From the NCBI RefSeq assembly GCF_003469185.1, contig NZ_QSIL01000002.1, positions 232,411 to 296,410 of the forward strand: DNA of 64,000 nucleotides, in the 5' to 3' direction. The DNA is from Collinsella sp. AM34-10 (lineage in GTDB: Bacteria > Actinomycetota > Coriobacteriia > Coriobacteriales > Coriobacteriaceae). Made by a program: the position numbers and the translations under genes. The notes under the pieces were generated by a model. It was not told the DNA's origin and made no database searches. It saw nothing but the letters and a program-made list of their open reading frames with translations. Of this stretch, positions 8,803 through 17,417 are shown in pieces (the first letter of the stretch is position 1; each line of letters begins with the position of its first letter).

Positions 8803-9810
8803 TTACTCAGCGTGCGCGTAATCAACCTTGGCGCGGCGAGCGGTGGCCTTCTCCCAGTCGCTGGTGCCCTCAAAGACATCCTGCTTGTAGGGATTGCGGC
8901 CGAGCTTCTTGGCGCGGTAGGCGATGTAGATGATCGCGGCGACGTTGGCGACCAGTGCGGCGATCGAGACTGCGGTGGCGGCACCGGGGTCCAGCGTGGA
9001 GTGGGTCACAAAGATGGACTCCTCCTGGAAATACGGGAACACCTGGGCAAACATGCACCAAATGGCCAGCGTAAAGGCGCGGTTCTGGATCCATCCACCC
9101 TTGTTCCAGATAAAGGCGGCGACGGTGGGCGCCAGCAGCAGCGCAAAGCCGCAGAACCAGGAGTGGGTGGGCAGGCAGTTGTAGGTGTAGCAGAAGTTCC
9201 AGATATCGTAGGCGATGATGTAGACCCAGGTCATGTCGGGCCACAGCATGTCGGTCTGATCCTCGGAGGCGTAGACGCTCCACCAACCGGTCATGCAGAA
9301 GATGTTGATGAGACCGGCGATGCCGTTGAACACGTTGTTCCAGCCGGCCAGCTGCGTAGCACCTTCGGAGGTGACCCAAGTGGACTGGCCCAGGACAAAG
9401 AAGTGATAGGCGCTCTCAAAGTCGGACACGACGGCGATCATGATGTTGATGGCGACGATCACAAACGGCCATGCGCGGAACCAATGCGCCTTGCCGATCT
9501 TGCCCCACTGGTACTTAATGGCAATGAAGCCCCAGCAACCGGCCAGCGCCGCGTATACCTTGGCGTAGTGGAACCAGCTGTTCTGGTACACATGGGTGGG
9601 GTTGGTGAGTGCCCACTCGGCACCTTGCGAAACGCCGATGGCGATGGCGACGCAGTAGATGGTCATGGCCAGCGGGGCCACGCCAAAGATGATTGCCGCG
9701 CCCAGCTTAGTGCGGCGGCCGACCTCGTTGAGCACGATCAGGCCAATAAAGACCATGGCCCAGCCGGCCCAGTGGATAAGGGTATCGCTACCCCAAACAT
9801 CGAACAGCAT
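8803..9810 (-). CDS. Multi-pass membrane protein, DUF5692-like
   Basis: A 335-residue integral membrane protein with about nine or ten hydrophobic segments and many tryptophans (WGSDTLIHWAGWAMVF, TGWWSVYASED). It resembles the DUF5692 family found in anaerobic gut bacteria; that assignment is from memory and should be verified. Function is unknown. The gene lies 63 bases downstream of the TetR gene on the same strand and both are probably one transcript. It is therefore a likely target of that regulator, as with many TetR-controlled transport or membrane-stress genes. A clear terminator follows. Confidence 0.65.
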   Translation of the reverse strand: MLFDVWGSDTLIHWAGWAMVFIGLIVLNEVGRRTKLGAAIIFGVAPLAMTIYCVAIAIGVSQGAEWALTNPTHVYQNSWFHYAKVYAALAGCWGFIAIKYQWGKIGKAHWFRAWPFVIVAINIMIAVVSDFESAYHFFVLGQSTWVTSEGATQLAGWNNVFNGIAGLINIFCMTGWWSVYASEDQTDMLWPDMTWVYIIAYDIWNFCYTYNCLPTHSWFCGFALLLAPTVAAFIWNKGGWIQNRAFTLAIWCMFAQVFPYFQEESIFVTHSTLDPGAATAVSIAALVANVAAIIYIAYRAKKLGRNPYKQDVFEGTSDWEKATARRAKVDYAHAE

Positions 9811-9873
9811 GCTGCTCTCCTTTCACACGCCCGCGGCCCCTCTTCCGATCGCGGGCAGTTTGGCCAAATGTCG

Positions 9874-10536
9874 TCAGTCCTGGGGCTTGCGCTCCGGATA
9901 CTTGGCGGTATAGCCCTCGATGTGGAGTGTCGAGGCGATGATTTCCTTGACCGTCTCGTCGGGCACATCGGGGTGCGTGCGGATATACATCAACAACCCC
10001 ATGATGAGGGTGTAGAACGTCTCGTAGACATGGTCGATGCGTAGCTCATGATGGGCGACAAAATCCACCACGGTGGTGTCGCAGATATACTGCGCCACGC
10101 GCTGGACCACGTTGTGCAAAAAGCCGCCGTAGAGCGCGCCGCTGCTCGAGGTGAGCGTGCTCGGCAGCTCGTGGCCGCTCACGACCAGGTGCTTAAAGAG
10201 CGGGGCGACGGTGTCGAGTGCGCCTTCGATGTCGCCGACCGTGCGGCTGGCGTTCCACTGCTCGAGCTCGGAGATAAAACCGTCGATTGCCTCGTCCATG
10301 ACGGCAGTGACGGCGGCGTCCATATCGGCGAAGTAGTGGTAGAACAACGAGCGCGTACAGCCGGCACGCTTGGTCACGGCCGATACCGAAAGATGCGACA
10401 CGCCCAGCTCGGAGCTCACGGCGCGCACGGCGGCGAGAATCTCTCGACGGCGTTCGTCGCCCGTCAAGCGCTTTGCCGCGCTGTCGGGCGCGGGGACGGC
10501 GTCGGCCACAGAGGTGTTCGCTGCGTTACTGCTCAT
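9874..10536 (-). CDS. TetR/AcrR-family transcriptional regulator
   Basis: A 220-residue regulator. The N-terminal helix-turn-helix (about residues 22-68) has the family pattern: RREILAAVRAVS, then LSVSAVTKRAGCTRSLFYHYF. The C-terminal ligand-binding domain has no recognisable ligand signature. The start at 10536 (MSSNAANT) is preferred because AGGCGG lies about 7 bases upstream; an ATG 18 bases further out is less well placed. It is divergent from the large FeS/FAD oxidoreductase gene. Two matching palindromes in the shared intergenic region are the likely operators, so it probably controls itself, the downstream membrane protein and perhaps the oxidoreductase. Confidence 0.9.
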   Translation of the reverse strand: MSSNAANTSVADAVPAPDSAAKRLTGDERRREILAAVRAVSSELGVSHLSVSAVTKRAGCTRSLFYHYFADMDAAVTAVMDEAIDGFISELEQWNASRTVGDIEGALDTVAPLFKHLVVSGHELPSTLTSSSGALYGGFLHNVVQRVAQYICDTTVVDFVAHHELRIDHVYETFYTLIMGLLMYIRTHPDVPDETVKEIIASTLHIEGYTAKYPERKPQD

Positions 10537-10585
10537 GCGCTTGCCGCCTTTCATCCGTTTGAGCCTGACCGTTCGCCTAACAGTC

Positions 10586-10633
10586 TTGAATATTGTTGAC
10601 GGTTCGTCAATACTATTTTTGACACAATGTCAA
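10586..10633. promoter_or_regulatory. Twin palindromic operators with overlapping promoter (TetR/oxidoreductase)
   Basis: Two perfect dyads of the same form: TTGACG-GTT-CGTCAA at 10596-10610 and TTGACA-CAA-TGTCAA at 10619-10633, with centres 23 bases apart. A plus-strand promoter candidate, TTGAAT (10586-10591), 17 bases, AATACT (10609-10614), has the first dyad in its spacer. Binding there would block transcription of the oxidoreductase gene. Confidence 0.7.
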
Positions 10634-10726
10634 CAATGGCGGGTGAACGGTATAGGGGCATGCCCGACCTGCAAAAAAAGAGGGGCGCCGCGGTCTCGCC
10701 GGACTGCGGCAAGAGAAGGGACAACC

Positions 10727-13504
10727 ATGATTCTCAACGGACCGGGAATTAGTTACACCGAGCCCGACATCGGTTCGGAGTTCGTGCCGCCGCTGCCGGA
10801 GCATCCGCGCGAGGCAATCGTCAAGCTGTGCGAGCACTGCACTAACCGTCTGCTGCATCGCGACGAGCTGCTGGGCTACGAGTACTGGTCGTTTGCCGAG
10901 GCCGCAACCGACGAGCAGGCCGAAGTGCTCTGCAAGATGAAGATGCGCCGTCCCTATACGCTGCCCGAGATGGTCAAGCTCACCGGCATGCCTGAGGCCC
11001 AGATCGAGAAGATGCTCGACGACATGAGCTACACGGGTCTGCTCGAGTACAACTGGGAAAATCCCGAGCGCGCCAAGCAGTGGGTGCTGCCCATGTTGGT
11101 ACCGGGTTCCGCCGAGTTCCTCAACATGCGCGTGGGCCAGCTCGAAGAGCACCCGGTCTATGCCAAGTTCTTTGAGCAGGCGTCCAAGGGACCGCTGTCC
11201 AAGGCCACGCCGATGGTGCCGCCCGGAGGTGCCGGCATCGGCATGCACGTCATTCCGGTCGAGAAGGCCATTGACGCCGCGAGCACCTCGGTGCCGATCG
11301 AGCATATCGAGCATTGGCTCGACAAATACGATGGCAAATATGCCGCCAGCACCTGCAGCTGCCGCGCGAGCCGTCGCGTGATGGGCGAGGGCTGCGCCGA
11401 CGACCCCGCCGACTGGTGCATCGCCGTGGGCGATATGGCCGACTACGTGGTTGAGACCGACCGCGGCCACTATGTGACGCGCGAGGAGGTTTACGACATC
11501 CTGCGCCAGGCCGAGGACAACGGCTTTGTGCACCAGATCACCAATATCGACGGTGAGAACAAGATCTTCGCCATCTGCAACTGCAACGTCAACGTGTGCT
11601 ATGCCCTGCGCACCTCTCAGCTGTTCAACACGCCCAACCTGTCGCGCTCGGCCTATGTCGCCAAGGTCGAGAAGGACAAGTGCGTGGCCTGCGGTCGCTG
11701 CGTTGAGGTGTGTCCGGCCGGCGCCGCCAAGCTGGGCCAGAAGCTCTGCAGCAAAAAGGCCGGCGGACAGGTGCCCGAGTATCCGCGCCAGGAGCTGCCC
11801 GACGCCACCAAGTGGGACCACACCAAGTGGTCGCCCAACTACCGCAACGACAACCGCATCGAGACGCATGAGTCCGGCACCGCGCCCTGCAAGACGGCCT
11901 GCCCCGCGCATGTCGCCGTTCAGGGCTATTTGAAGCTCGCGGCTCAGGGCCGCTATGACGAGGCGCTGGCGCTCATCAAGCGTGAGAACCCGCTGCCCGC
12001 TATCTGCGGCCGCGTGTGCAACCGCCGCTGTGAGGATGCCTGCACCCGCGGCCGTGTGGACGCCGCCGTGGCTATCGACGAGGTCAAGAAGTTCATCGCC
12101 CAGCGCGATCTTGATGCCGCGACCCGCTATGTCCCACCCGTGGTGACCCCGACGCGTGCCGGCGGCTTCGACCAGAAGATCGCCATCATCGGTGCCGGTC
12201 CGGCAGGTCTGTCCTGTGCCTTCTATCTGGCCGAGAAGGGCTACAAGCCCGTCGTGTTCGAGAAAAACGAGCGCCCGGGCGGTATGCTCACCTACGGCAT
12301 TCCCAGCTTTAAGCTGCAGAAGGATGTTATCGAGGCCGAGGTCGAGGTCATTCGCCTGATGGGCGCCGAGTTCCGCTATGGCGTGGAGGTCGGTCGCGAC
12401 GTGACGCTCGACGAGCTGCGCGAGCAGGGTTTTAAGGCCTTTTATGTTGCCATCGGCTGCCAGGGCGGCCGCTTCGCCGGTATTCCGGGCGAGGATGCCG
12501 AGGACGTGACCGTGGCCGTCGACTTTTTGCGCGAGGTCAACAGTGGCAAGATCGACGCGCTGCCCGGCCGCACCATCGTGGTGGGCGGCGGCAACGTGGC
12601 CATCGACGTCGCGCGCAACGCCTGCCGTCTGGGTTCCGAGCACGTTGAGATGTTCTGCCTGGAGAGCGAGGCCCAGATGCCCGCCAGCGAGGAGGAGCGT
12701 CGCGAGGCCGTTGAGGACGGCGCTCACATCAGCTGCGGCTGGGGCCCCAAGGAGGTTCACCTGGACGAGGCCGGTCGTGTGTGCGGTATCACCTTCAAGC
12801 GCTGCACGCGTGTCTTTGACGACGAGGGCCGGTTTGCGCCCGAGTACGACGAGAACGATCTGCGCCGCGTCGATGCCGACCGCGTGGTCATGTCGATTGG
12901 CCAGTCCATTGTGTGGGGCGACCTGCTGGCTGGCTCCAAGGTGGAGCTCGGCCGCGGCCAGGGTGCTCTTGCCGACCCCCAGACCTATCAGACCGCTGAG
13001 CCCGACATCTTTGTGGGCGGCGACGTCTACACCGGTCCGAGCTTTGCCATCGACGCCATCGCCGCCGGTCACGAGGCCGCCGTGTCCATCCATCGCTTTG
13101 TGCAGCCGGGATCCACGCTCACCATCGGCCGCAACCAGCGCCACTACACCGCGCTCGACCGCGACGATGTCGTGATCGAGAGCTACGACAACGCGAGCCG
13201 CGAGGTGGCGCATGTCGACCGCGAGCGCGAGAAGGCTGCACCCTTTAGCGAGTACGTCGAGACCTTTACCGAGGAGCAGGTGCGCGCCGAGACCGCCCGC
13301 TGCCTGGGCTGCGGTGCCTCGATCGTCGACCCCAACAAGTGCATCGGCTGCGGCTTGTGCACCACCAAGTGCGCGTTCGATGCCATCCACCTGGATCGCG
13401 ATCGCCCCGAGTGCTCCACGATGGTCAAATACGAGCAAAAGCTCCCAAGCCTGGGTAAGTACGCGCTCAAGCGCGCCATCAAAATCAAATTCGGGAAGAA
13501 GTAA
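10727..13504 (+). CDS. Iron-sulfur FAD/NAD(P)-dependent oxidoreductase, GltD-like
   Basis: A 925-residue cytoplasmic redox enzyme. An N-terminal region (1-300) carries CEHC and paired cysteine motifs CSCR and CNCNVNVC. A 4Fe-4S motif CVACGRCVEVCP follows at about 318. The central GltD/NfnB-like part has a cysteine-rich helical domain (CGRVCNRRCEDAC), the FAD motif GAGPAGL at about 488 and the NAD(P) motif GGGNVAID at about 617. C-terminal CLGCG and CIGCGLCTTKC (about 870) supply a further cluster. The family moves electrons between NAD(P)H and ferredoxin or FeS partners; the exact reaction is unknown. The ATG at 10727 has AGAAGGGA upstream, and nothing before it is conserved-looking. Confidence 0.85.
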   Translation: MILNGPGISYTEPDIGSEFVPPLPEHPREAIVKLCEHCTNRLLHRDELLGYEYWSFAEAATDEQAEVLCKMKMRRPYTLPEMVKLTGMPEAQIEKMLDDMSYTGLLEYNWENPERAKQWVLPMLVPGSAEFLNMRVGQLEEHPVYAKFFEQASKGPLSKATPMVPPGGAGIGMHVIPVEKAIDAASTSVPIEHIEHWLDKYDGKYAASTCSCRASRRVMGEGCADDPADWCIAVGDMADYVVETDRGHYVTREEVYDILRQAEDNGFVHQITNIDGENKIFAICNCNVNVCYALRTSQLFNTPNLSRSAYVAKVEKDKCVACGRCVEVCPAGAAKLGQKLCSKKAGGQVPEYPRQELPDATKWDHTKWSPNYRNDNRIETHESGTAPCKTACPAHVAVQGYLKLAAQGRYDEALALIKRENPLPAICGRVCNRRCEDACTRGRVDAAVAIDEVKKFIAQRDLDAATRYVPPVVTPTRAGGFDQKIAIIGAGPAGLSCAFYLAEKGYKPVVFEKNERPGGMLTYGIPSFKLQKDVIEAEVEVIRLMGAEFRYGVEVGRDVTLDELREQGFKAFYVAIGCQGGRFAGIPGEDAEDVTVAVDFLREVNSGKIDALPGRTIVVGGGNVAIDVARNACRLGSEHVEMFCLESEAQMPASEEERREAVEDGAHISCGWGPKEVHLDEAGRVCGITFKRCTRVFDDEGRFAPEYDENDLRRVDADRVVMSIGQSIVWGDLLAGSKVELGRGQGALADPQTYQTAEPDIFVGGDVYTGPSFAIDAIAAGHEAAVSIHRFVQPGSTLTIGRNQRHYTALDRDDVVIESYDNASREVAHVDREREKAAPFSEYVETFTEEQVRAETARCLGCGASIVDPNKCIGCGLCTTKCAFDAIHLDRDRPECSTMVKYEQKLPSLGKYALKRAIKIKFGKK

Positions 13505-13548
13505 AAGAACCTAACAAGTAAGCGAACGGCGCAGAGAACGGTTGGACA

Positions 13549-13687
13549 GCGAGCGGGTCCCAGGCGTGGCGAGGTGCCTTGAAAGAGGAGGGCATAGGGC
13601 TTTTGCCCATGCCCGACGATTGAAAGGCAGATCGCCCGTCTGGGGCTCGCGCAGCGTCAAGCCGACCGCCGTTCGTTAGAACGGCGG
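13549..13687 (+). ncRNA. Structured 5' leader of hypA, possible riboswitch
   Basis: GCGAGC at 13549-13554 can pair with GCTCGC at 13645-13650 to close a roughly 100-base domain. Inside are a strong hairpin (GGGCATAGGGC/GCCCATGCCC), a GAAAGGCAGATC segment and a CAGA/TCTG pairing. A separate perfect 9-bp hairpin (13666-13674 with 13679-13687, GTTA loop) abuts the hypA ribosome-binding site. The outline recalls molybdenum/tungsten-cofactor RNAs, but I cannot confirm the class by eye. Confidence 0.4.
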
Positions 13688-13699
13688 AAGGAATTAAAA

Positions 13700-14128
13700 G
13701 TGCACGAGCTCGGAATCGTTTACCACATCATTCGCGATGTCGAGAACGTGGCGCGCGCCAATGGCGTGAGTCGCGTTTCGAGCGTCACGCTGCTGCTGGG
13801 CGAGGTCTCGGGCGTCGTTCCCGACTTGCTGCTCGACGCTTGGCGCTGGGCGGCAGATAAAAAGCCCATCGCGCAGGGCGCGGAGCTTATTGTGGAGCCT
13901 GTCGAGGCCGTGACGCATTGCGAGGCGTGCGGCCGCGACTATGCGACAGTCGAGCACGGCAAGACCTGCCCTCATTGCGGCAGCGGCGAGACATACCTGC
14001 TGCAGGGCCAGGAGGTCATGATTAAGCAGATTGAGACCCCCGACGAGGAACCGGCAGACGCTGCCCCCGACGGCCCTTCCGACGTCCTCGACGCCGTCGA
14101 TGCCGCCCACCCCCTCCACATCGTCTAG
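13700..14128 (+). CDS. hypA: Hydrogenase nickel-insertion accessory protein HypA
   Basis: HypA binds nickel through its N-terminal Met-His-Glu and a structural zinc through two CxxC pairs, and helps HypB insert Ni into NiFe hydrogenases. The protein starts MHELGIVYHI with the nickel-binding His2. CEACG (about residue 74) and CPHCG (about 91) give the zinc site. It uses a GTG start with GGAAGGA 8 bases upstream. At 142 residues it is longer than usual HypA (about 115) because of an acidic, Pro/Ala-rich tail. No hydrogenase or other hyp gene is in the window, so it stands alone behind a structured leader. Confidence 0.92.
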   Translation: MHELGIVYHIIRDVENVARANGVSRVSSVTLLLGEVSGVVPDLLLDAWRWAADKKPIAQGAELIVEPVEAVTHCEACGRDYATVEHGKTCPHCGSGETYLLQGQEVMIKQIETPDEEPADAAPDGPSDVLDAVDAAHPLHIV

Positions 14129-14138
14129 GATTCCCTAT

Positions 14139-14207
14139 AAGTTGCGGTGAAATAGTTCCTAAATCCAGCCTTCTGGCTCTTAAACAAGAACTATTCCACC
14201 GCAACTT
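14139..14207. repeat. Palindromic repeat family C, copy 2 (also possible terminator of hypA)
   Basis: AAGTTGCGGTGAAATAG at the left and CTATTCCACCGCAACTT at the right, followed by TTTTT. The arms are the same as copy 1 at 6958. Confidence 0.8.
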
Positions 14208-14533
14208 TTTTGAGTGGTTTCGTAGATCATAAGTCGCGCAAATAGTCAAGTCATACCTGTTTGAACAATGTAGCGGCAGTACAAGCGCATTCGCGCTTGC
14301 CTAAAATCGATATTAATGAACAGTCTGCTTGCATCTGTAAAATGCGTGGCTTGATGAGCGACGCCTTGGCGGGTAATGAGTCGAAAAGCAGCAACGTAAC
14401 CAACTTGTAACAAACTTAGACGTTTAAACAAATAATCCAACCTTTTGCGGATTTAGCTATAATTCCACAAACCAAACAGGTATACTCCTTTCATGTCGTG
14501 TAGGAATTACGTAGACAAAAAGGAGGTTATGTG
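14208..14533 (+). promoter_or_regulatory. Promoter region of the mannose-type PTS operon
   Basis: A 326-base non-coding AT-richer stretch. Two -10-like hexamers are visible, TATAAT at 14458-14463 and TATACT at 14481-14486, but neither has a convincing -35 at 16-18 bases. No GG-N10-GC sigma-54 element was seen. AGGAGG at 14521-14526 serves the first gene. Confidence 0.35.
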
Positions 14534-15523
14534 ATGGTAAGTATTGTTCTTGCTAGCCACGGGGACTTGGCAGCTGGAATCAAGCAGACGGGCTCGATGG
14601 TCTTTGGCGATCAGCCGTCTGTGGCCGTGGTCTCGCTCGAGCCGAGCATGGGCCCCGACGACTTCCGTGCTAAGGTCGAGGAAGCAATCGCTTCCTTCGA
14701 GGACCAGGAGCAGGTGCTCTTCCTCGTTGATCTGTGGGGCGGCACGCCGTTCAACCAGATTAGCGGGCTCATCGAGGGCCATGATTCCTGGGCTATCGTC
14801 ACCGGTGTCAACCTGCCTATGCTCATCGAGGCATATTCGCAGCGCTTTGATGCAAAGAACACTGCACATGCGATCGCAAAACATCTCGTGACTGAGGCTA
14901 AGGCTGGCGTGCGCGTCAAGCCCGAGTCTCTGGAGCCCGAGGAGAAGAAGCCGGCTGCGGCCGCCGCTGCTCCTGCAGGCGCCATCCCTCCGGGAACGGT
15001 CATCGGCGACGGGCACATCAAGATTGCCCACGTCCGTATCGACACCCGTCTGCTGCATGGTCAGGTGGCCACCACGTGGACCAAGCAGATCAACCCCAAC
15101 CGCATCATCGTGGTTTCCGACGGCGTTGCTCACGACGAGCTCCGCAAGACCATGATCGAGCAGGCTGCCCCTCCGGGAGTCCATGCCAACGTCGTGCCTA
15201 TCAAGAAGATGGCCGAGGTCGTCAAGGACACGCGTTTTGGTGACACCAAGGCCATGCTGCTCTTCGAGAACCCGCAGGATCTGCTCAAGGCCATCGAGGC
15301 CGGCGTCGACATCAAGGAAGTCAACATCGGTTCCATGGCTCACTCCAAGGGCAAGGTCGTCGTCACCAACGCCGTCGCTATGGGCGATGACGACGTTAAG
15401 ACCCTCGAGGCCCTCAAGGCCAAGGGCGTCAAGTTCGAGGTCCGCAAGGTTCCTTCGGATGCCTCCGAGGATCTCGATGCCATGTTGAAGAAAGCTAAGG
15501 CCGAACTGGCCGCTCAAGCATAG
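14534..15523 (+). CDS. manX: PTS mannose-family EIIAB
   Basis: This fused cytoplasmic component of a mannose-class phosphotransferase passes phosphate from HPr to its IIA domain, then to the IIB domain and on to the incoming sugar. The IIA domain (about 1-130) has the phosphorylated His9 in LASHGD and the WGGTPFNQ segment. An Ala/Pro linker (about 140-155) leads to the IIB domain (about 160-328) with His175 in RLLHGQV. ATG 14534 is chosen over GTG 14531 because AGGAGG is 7 bases away. It is the first gene of an operon with EIIC, EIID and DUF956. The likely substrates are mannose, glucose or glucosamine. Confidence 0.95.
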   Translation: MVSIVLASHGDLAAGIKQTGSMVFGDQPSVAVVSLEPSMGPDDFRAKVEEAIASFEDQEQVLFLVDLWGGTPFNQISGLIEGHDSWAIVTGVNLPMLIEAYSQRFDAKNTAHAIAKHLVTEAKAGVRVKPESLEPEEKKPAAAAAAPAGAIPPGTVIGDGHIKIAHVRIDTRLLHGQVATTWTKQINPNRIIVVSDGVAHDELRKTMIEQAAPPGVHANVVPIKKMAEVVKDTRFGDTKAMLLFENPQDLLKAIEAGVDIKEVNIGSMAHSKGKVVVTNAVAMGDDDVKTLEALKAKGVKFEVRKVPSDASEDLDAMLKKAKAELAAQA

Positions 15524-15541
15524 TAAAGGAGGGTCCGATAC

Positions 15542-16360
15542 ATGTCTGCAATCACTATTCTGCTTGTTGCGATTGTCGCGTTGCTTGCCGGTATGGAAGG
15601 CATTCTGGATGAGTTCCAGTTCCATCAGCCGCTCGTGGCATGCACGCTTATCGGTCTCGTAACCGGTCACCTTCAGGAGGGCATCCTCCTGGGCGGTTCG
15701 CTCCAGATGATGGCCCTTGGCTGGGCTAACGTCGGCGCCGCCGTCGCGCCTGACGCCGCTCTGGCCTCGGTCGCTTCTTCGATCATCATGGTGCTCGCCC
15801 TCAACGGCGGCGCCACTGATTCGGCCAAGGCCGTTACCGCGGCCATCGCCGTCGCCGTCCCGCTGTCGGTCGCTGGTCTGTTCCTGACCATGATCTGCCG
15901 TACCATTGCTACCGCTATCGCTCACGCCATGGACGGTTGCGCCGAGAAGGGCGACTTCTCCGGCATCGAGCGCTGGCAGTACGCTGCCATCCTCATGCAG
16001 GGCCTTCGTATCGCCATCCCGGCAGTACTTCTGTGTGTTATCCCGGCCGAGGCTGTTACCAACGCGCTTAACGCTATGCCCGACTGGCTGTCCGGCGGCA
16101 TGGCCGTCGGCGGCGGCATGGTCGCTTCCGTCGGTTACGCCATGGTCATCAACATGATGGCCACCAAGGAGACCTGGCCGTTCTTCATCCTCGGCTTTGT
16201 CCTTGCTGCCATCCCTCAGCTCACGCTGATCGCCCTTGGCCTCATCGGCATCTCCCTTGCCCTCATCTACCTTGGCCTTAAGGATCTGGCCAAGCAGGGT
16301 GGCGGCACGGGCGGTGGCTCCGGCGACCCGCTCGGCGACATTCTGAACGATTACGAGTAG
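15542..16360 (+). CDS. manY: PTS mannose-family EIIC
   Basis: A 272-residue integral membrane subunit that, with EIID, forms the sugar channel. It shows the family N-terminus (ITILLVAIVALLAGMEG), the DEFQFHQPLVACTLIGL motif and about seven hydrophobic segments. It lies 18 bases after EIIAB and 16 before EIID. AAAGGAGG precedes the start. Confidence 0.95.
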   Translation: MSAITILLVAIVALLAGMEGILDEFQFHQPLVACTLIGLVTGHLQEGILLGGSLQMMALGWANVGAAVAPDAALASVASSIIMVLALNGGATDSAKAVTAAIAVAVPLSVAGLFLTMICRTIATAIAHAMDGCAEKGDFSGIERWQYAAILMQGLRIAIPAVLLCVIPAEAVTNALNAMPDWLSGGMAVGGGMVASVGYAMVINMMATKETWPFFILGFVLAAIPQLTLIALGLIGISLALIYLGLKDLAKQGGGTGGGSGDPLGDILNDYE

Positions 16361-16376
16361 GAGGGGAGTGATACAT

Positions 16377-17297
16377 ATGGCAGAGAACAAGATTCAGCTC
16401 ACCAAGGCTGACCGTAAGAAGGTTTGCTTCCGTCATCAGTTCCTTCAGGGCTCGTGGAACTACGAGCGTATGCAGAACGGCGGCTGGTGCTTCGCAATGA
16501 TCCCTGCGATCAAGAAGCTCTACACCAGCAAGGATGACCAGATTGCCGCGCTTAAGCGCCACCTGGAGTTCTATAACACCCACCCCTATGTTTCCGCCCC
16601 CGTCATTGGCGTTACCCTCGCCCTCGAGGAGGAGCGCGCCAACGGTGCTCCGATCGATGACGTCGCCATCCAGGGCGTCAAGGTCGGTATGATGGGCCCG
16701 CTCGCCGGCGTCGGTGACCCCGTCTTCTGGTTCACCCTTCGCCCGATTCTGGGCGCTCTGGGCGCTTCCCTGGCCATGTCCGGCAGCATCGTCGGTCCGT
16801 TGCTGTTCTTCTTCGCGTGGAACATCATCCGTTACGCTTTCCTGTGGTACACACAGGAGTTTGGCTACAAGGTCGGCTCCTCTATCGCCAAGGACCTCTC
16901 CGGCGGTCTGATGGGCAAGGTCACCGAGGGCGCTTCCATCCTGGGTATGTTCATCATCGGCGCCCTGGTCGAGCGCTGGGTGTCCATTTCCTTCACCCCG
17001 ATCGTCTCCACGGTCAAGCAGTCTGCTGGCGCCTTTATCGACTGGGCTAGCCTGCCTTCCGGTTCCGAGGGTATCAAGGAAGCGCTGACGATGTACAACT
17101 CCGTCGGTGCTACCGCCCTTGATCAGATGAAGGTCACCACGCTCCAGGGTAACCTCGATCAGCTCATCCCCGGCCTTGCCGCCGTGTGCCTGACCCTGCT
17201 GGTCTGCAAGCTCCTCAAGAAGAAGGTCAGCCCGATCGTCATCATCCTGGCTCTCTTCGCCGTCGGCATCATCGGTCGCTTCTGCGGCTTCATGTAA
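16377..17297 (+). CDS. manZ: PTS mannose-family EIID
   Basis: A 306-residue membrane partner of EIIC. It contains the family signatures SWNYERMQNGGWCFAMIP and GMMGPLAGVGDPVFW, with hydrophobic segments in the C-terminal half. ATG 16377 follows GAGGGGAG at 8 bases; an in-frame GTG at 16368 lies on top of that site and is unlikely. It closes the transport part of the operon; a terminator-like hairpin lies between it and the DUF956 gene. Confidence 0.95.
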   Translation: MAENKIQLTKADRKKVCFRHQFLQGSWNYERMQNGGWCFAMIPAIKKLYTSKDDQIAALKRHLEFYNTHPYVSAPVIGVTLALEEERANGAPIDDVAIQGVKVGMMGPLAGVGDPVFWFTLRPILGALGASLAMSGSIVGPLLFFFAWNIIRYAFLWYTQEFGYKVGSSIAKDLSGGLMGKVTEGASILGMFIIGALVERWVSISFTPIVSTVKQSAGAFIDWASLPSGSEGIKEALTMYNSVGATALDQMKVTTLQGNLDQLIPGLAAVCLTLLVCKLLKKKVSPIVIILALFAVGIIGRFCGFM

Positions 17298-17353
17298 GCA
17301 CGCTTCGGCTTAAGACCGAGAGTTGCTAGGTAAGGGCTTTTGAGCCATTGAAA

Positions 17354-17398
17354 CGGACCGCACCCGGTGGGTACACTGGATGCGGTCCGATTGTTTTT
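17354..17398 (+). terminator. Terminator between EIID and DUF956 gene
   Basis: CGGACCGCA pairs with TGCGGTCCG and is followed by ATTGTTTTT. Partial read-through would give less DUF956 protein than transporter. Confidence 0.75.
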
Positions 17399-17417
17399 AT
17401 TGGAGGGCGAGGCGCGT

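Noticed and set aside
10370..10726. N-terminal extension of the FeS/FAD oxidoreductase
   Set aside because: The open frame runs back into the TetR gene and across its operators; a good ribosome-binding site and a conserved-looking start are at 10727.
10613..13438. Minus-strand open frame of 941 codons opposite the FeS/FAD oxidoreductase
   Set aside because: Same shadow effect; all redox motifs are on the plus strand.
14208..14533. Sigma-54 promoter for the first mannose PTS operon
   Set aside because: No GG-N10-GC element with the expected context was found; only vegetative -10-like hexamers are visible.
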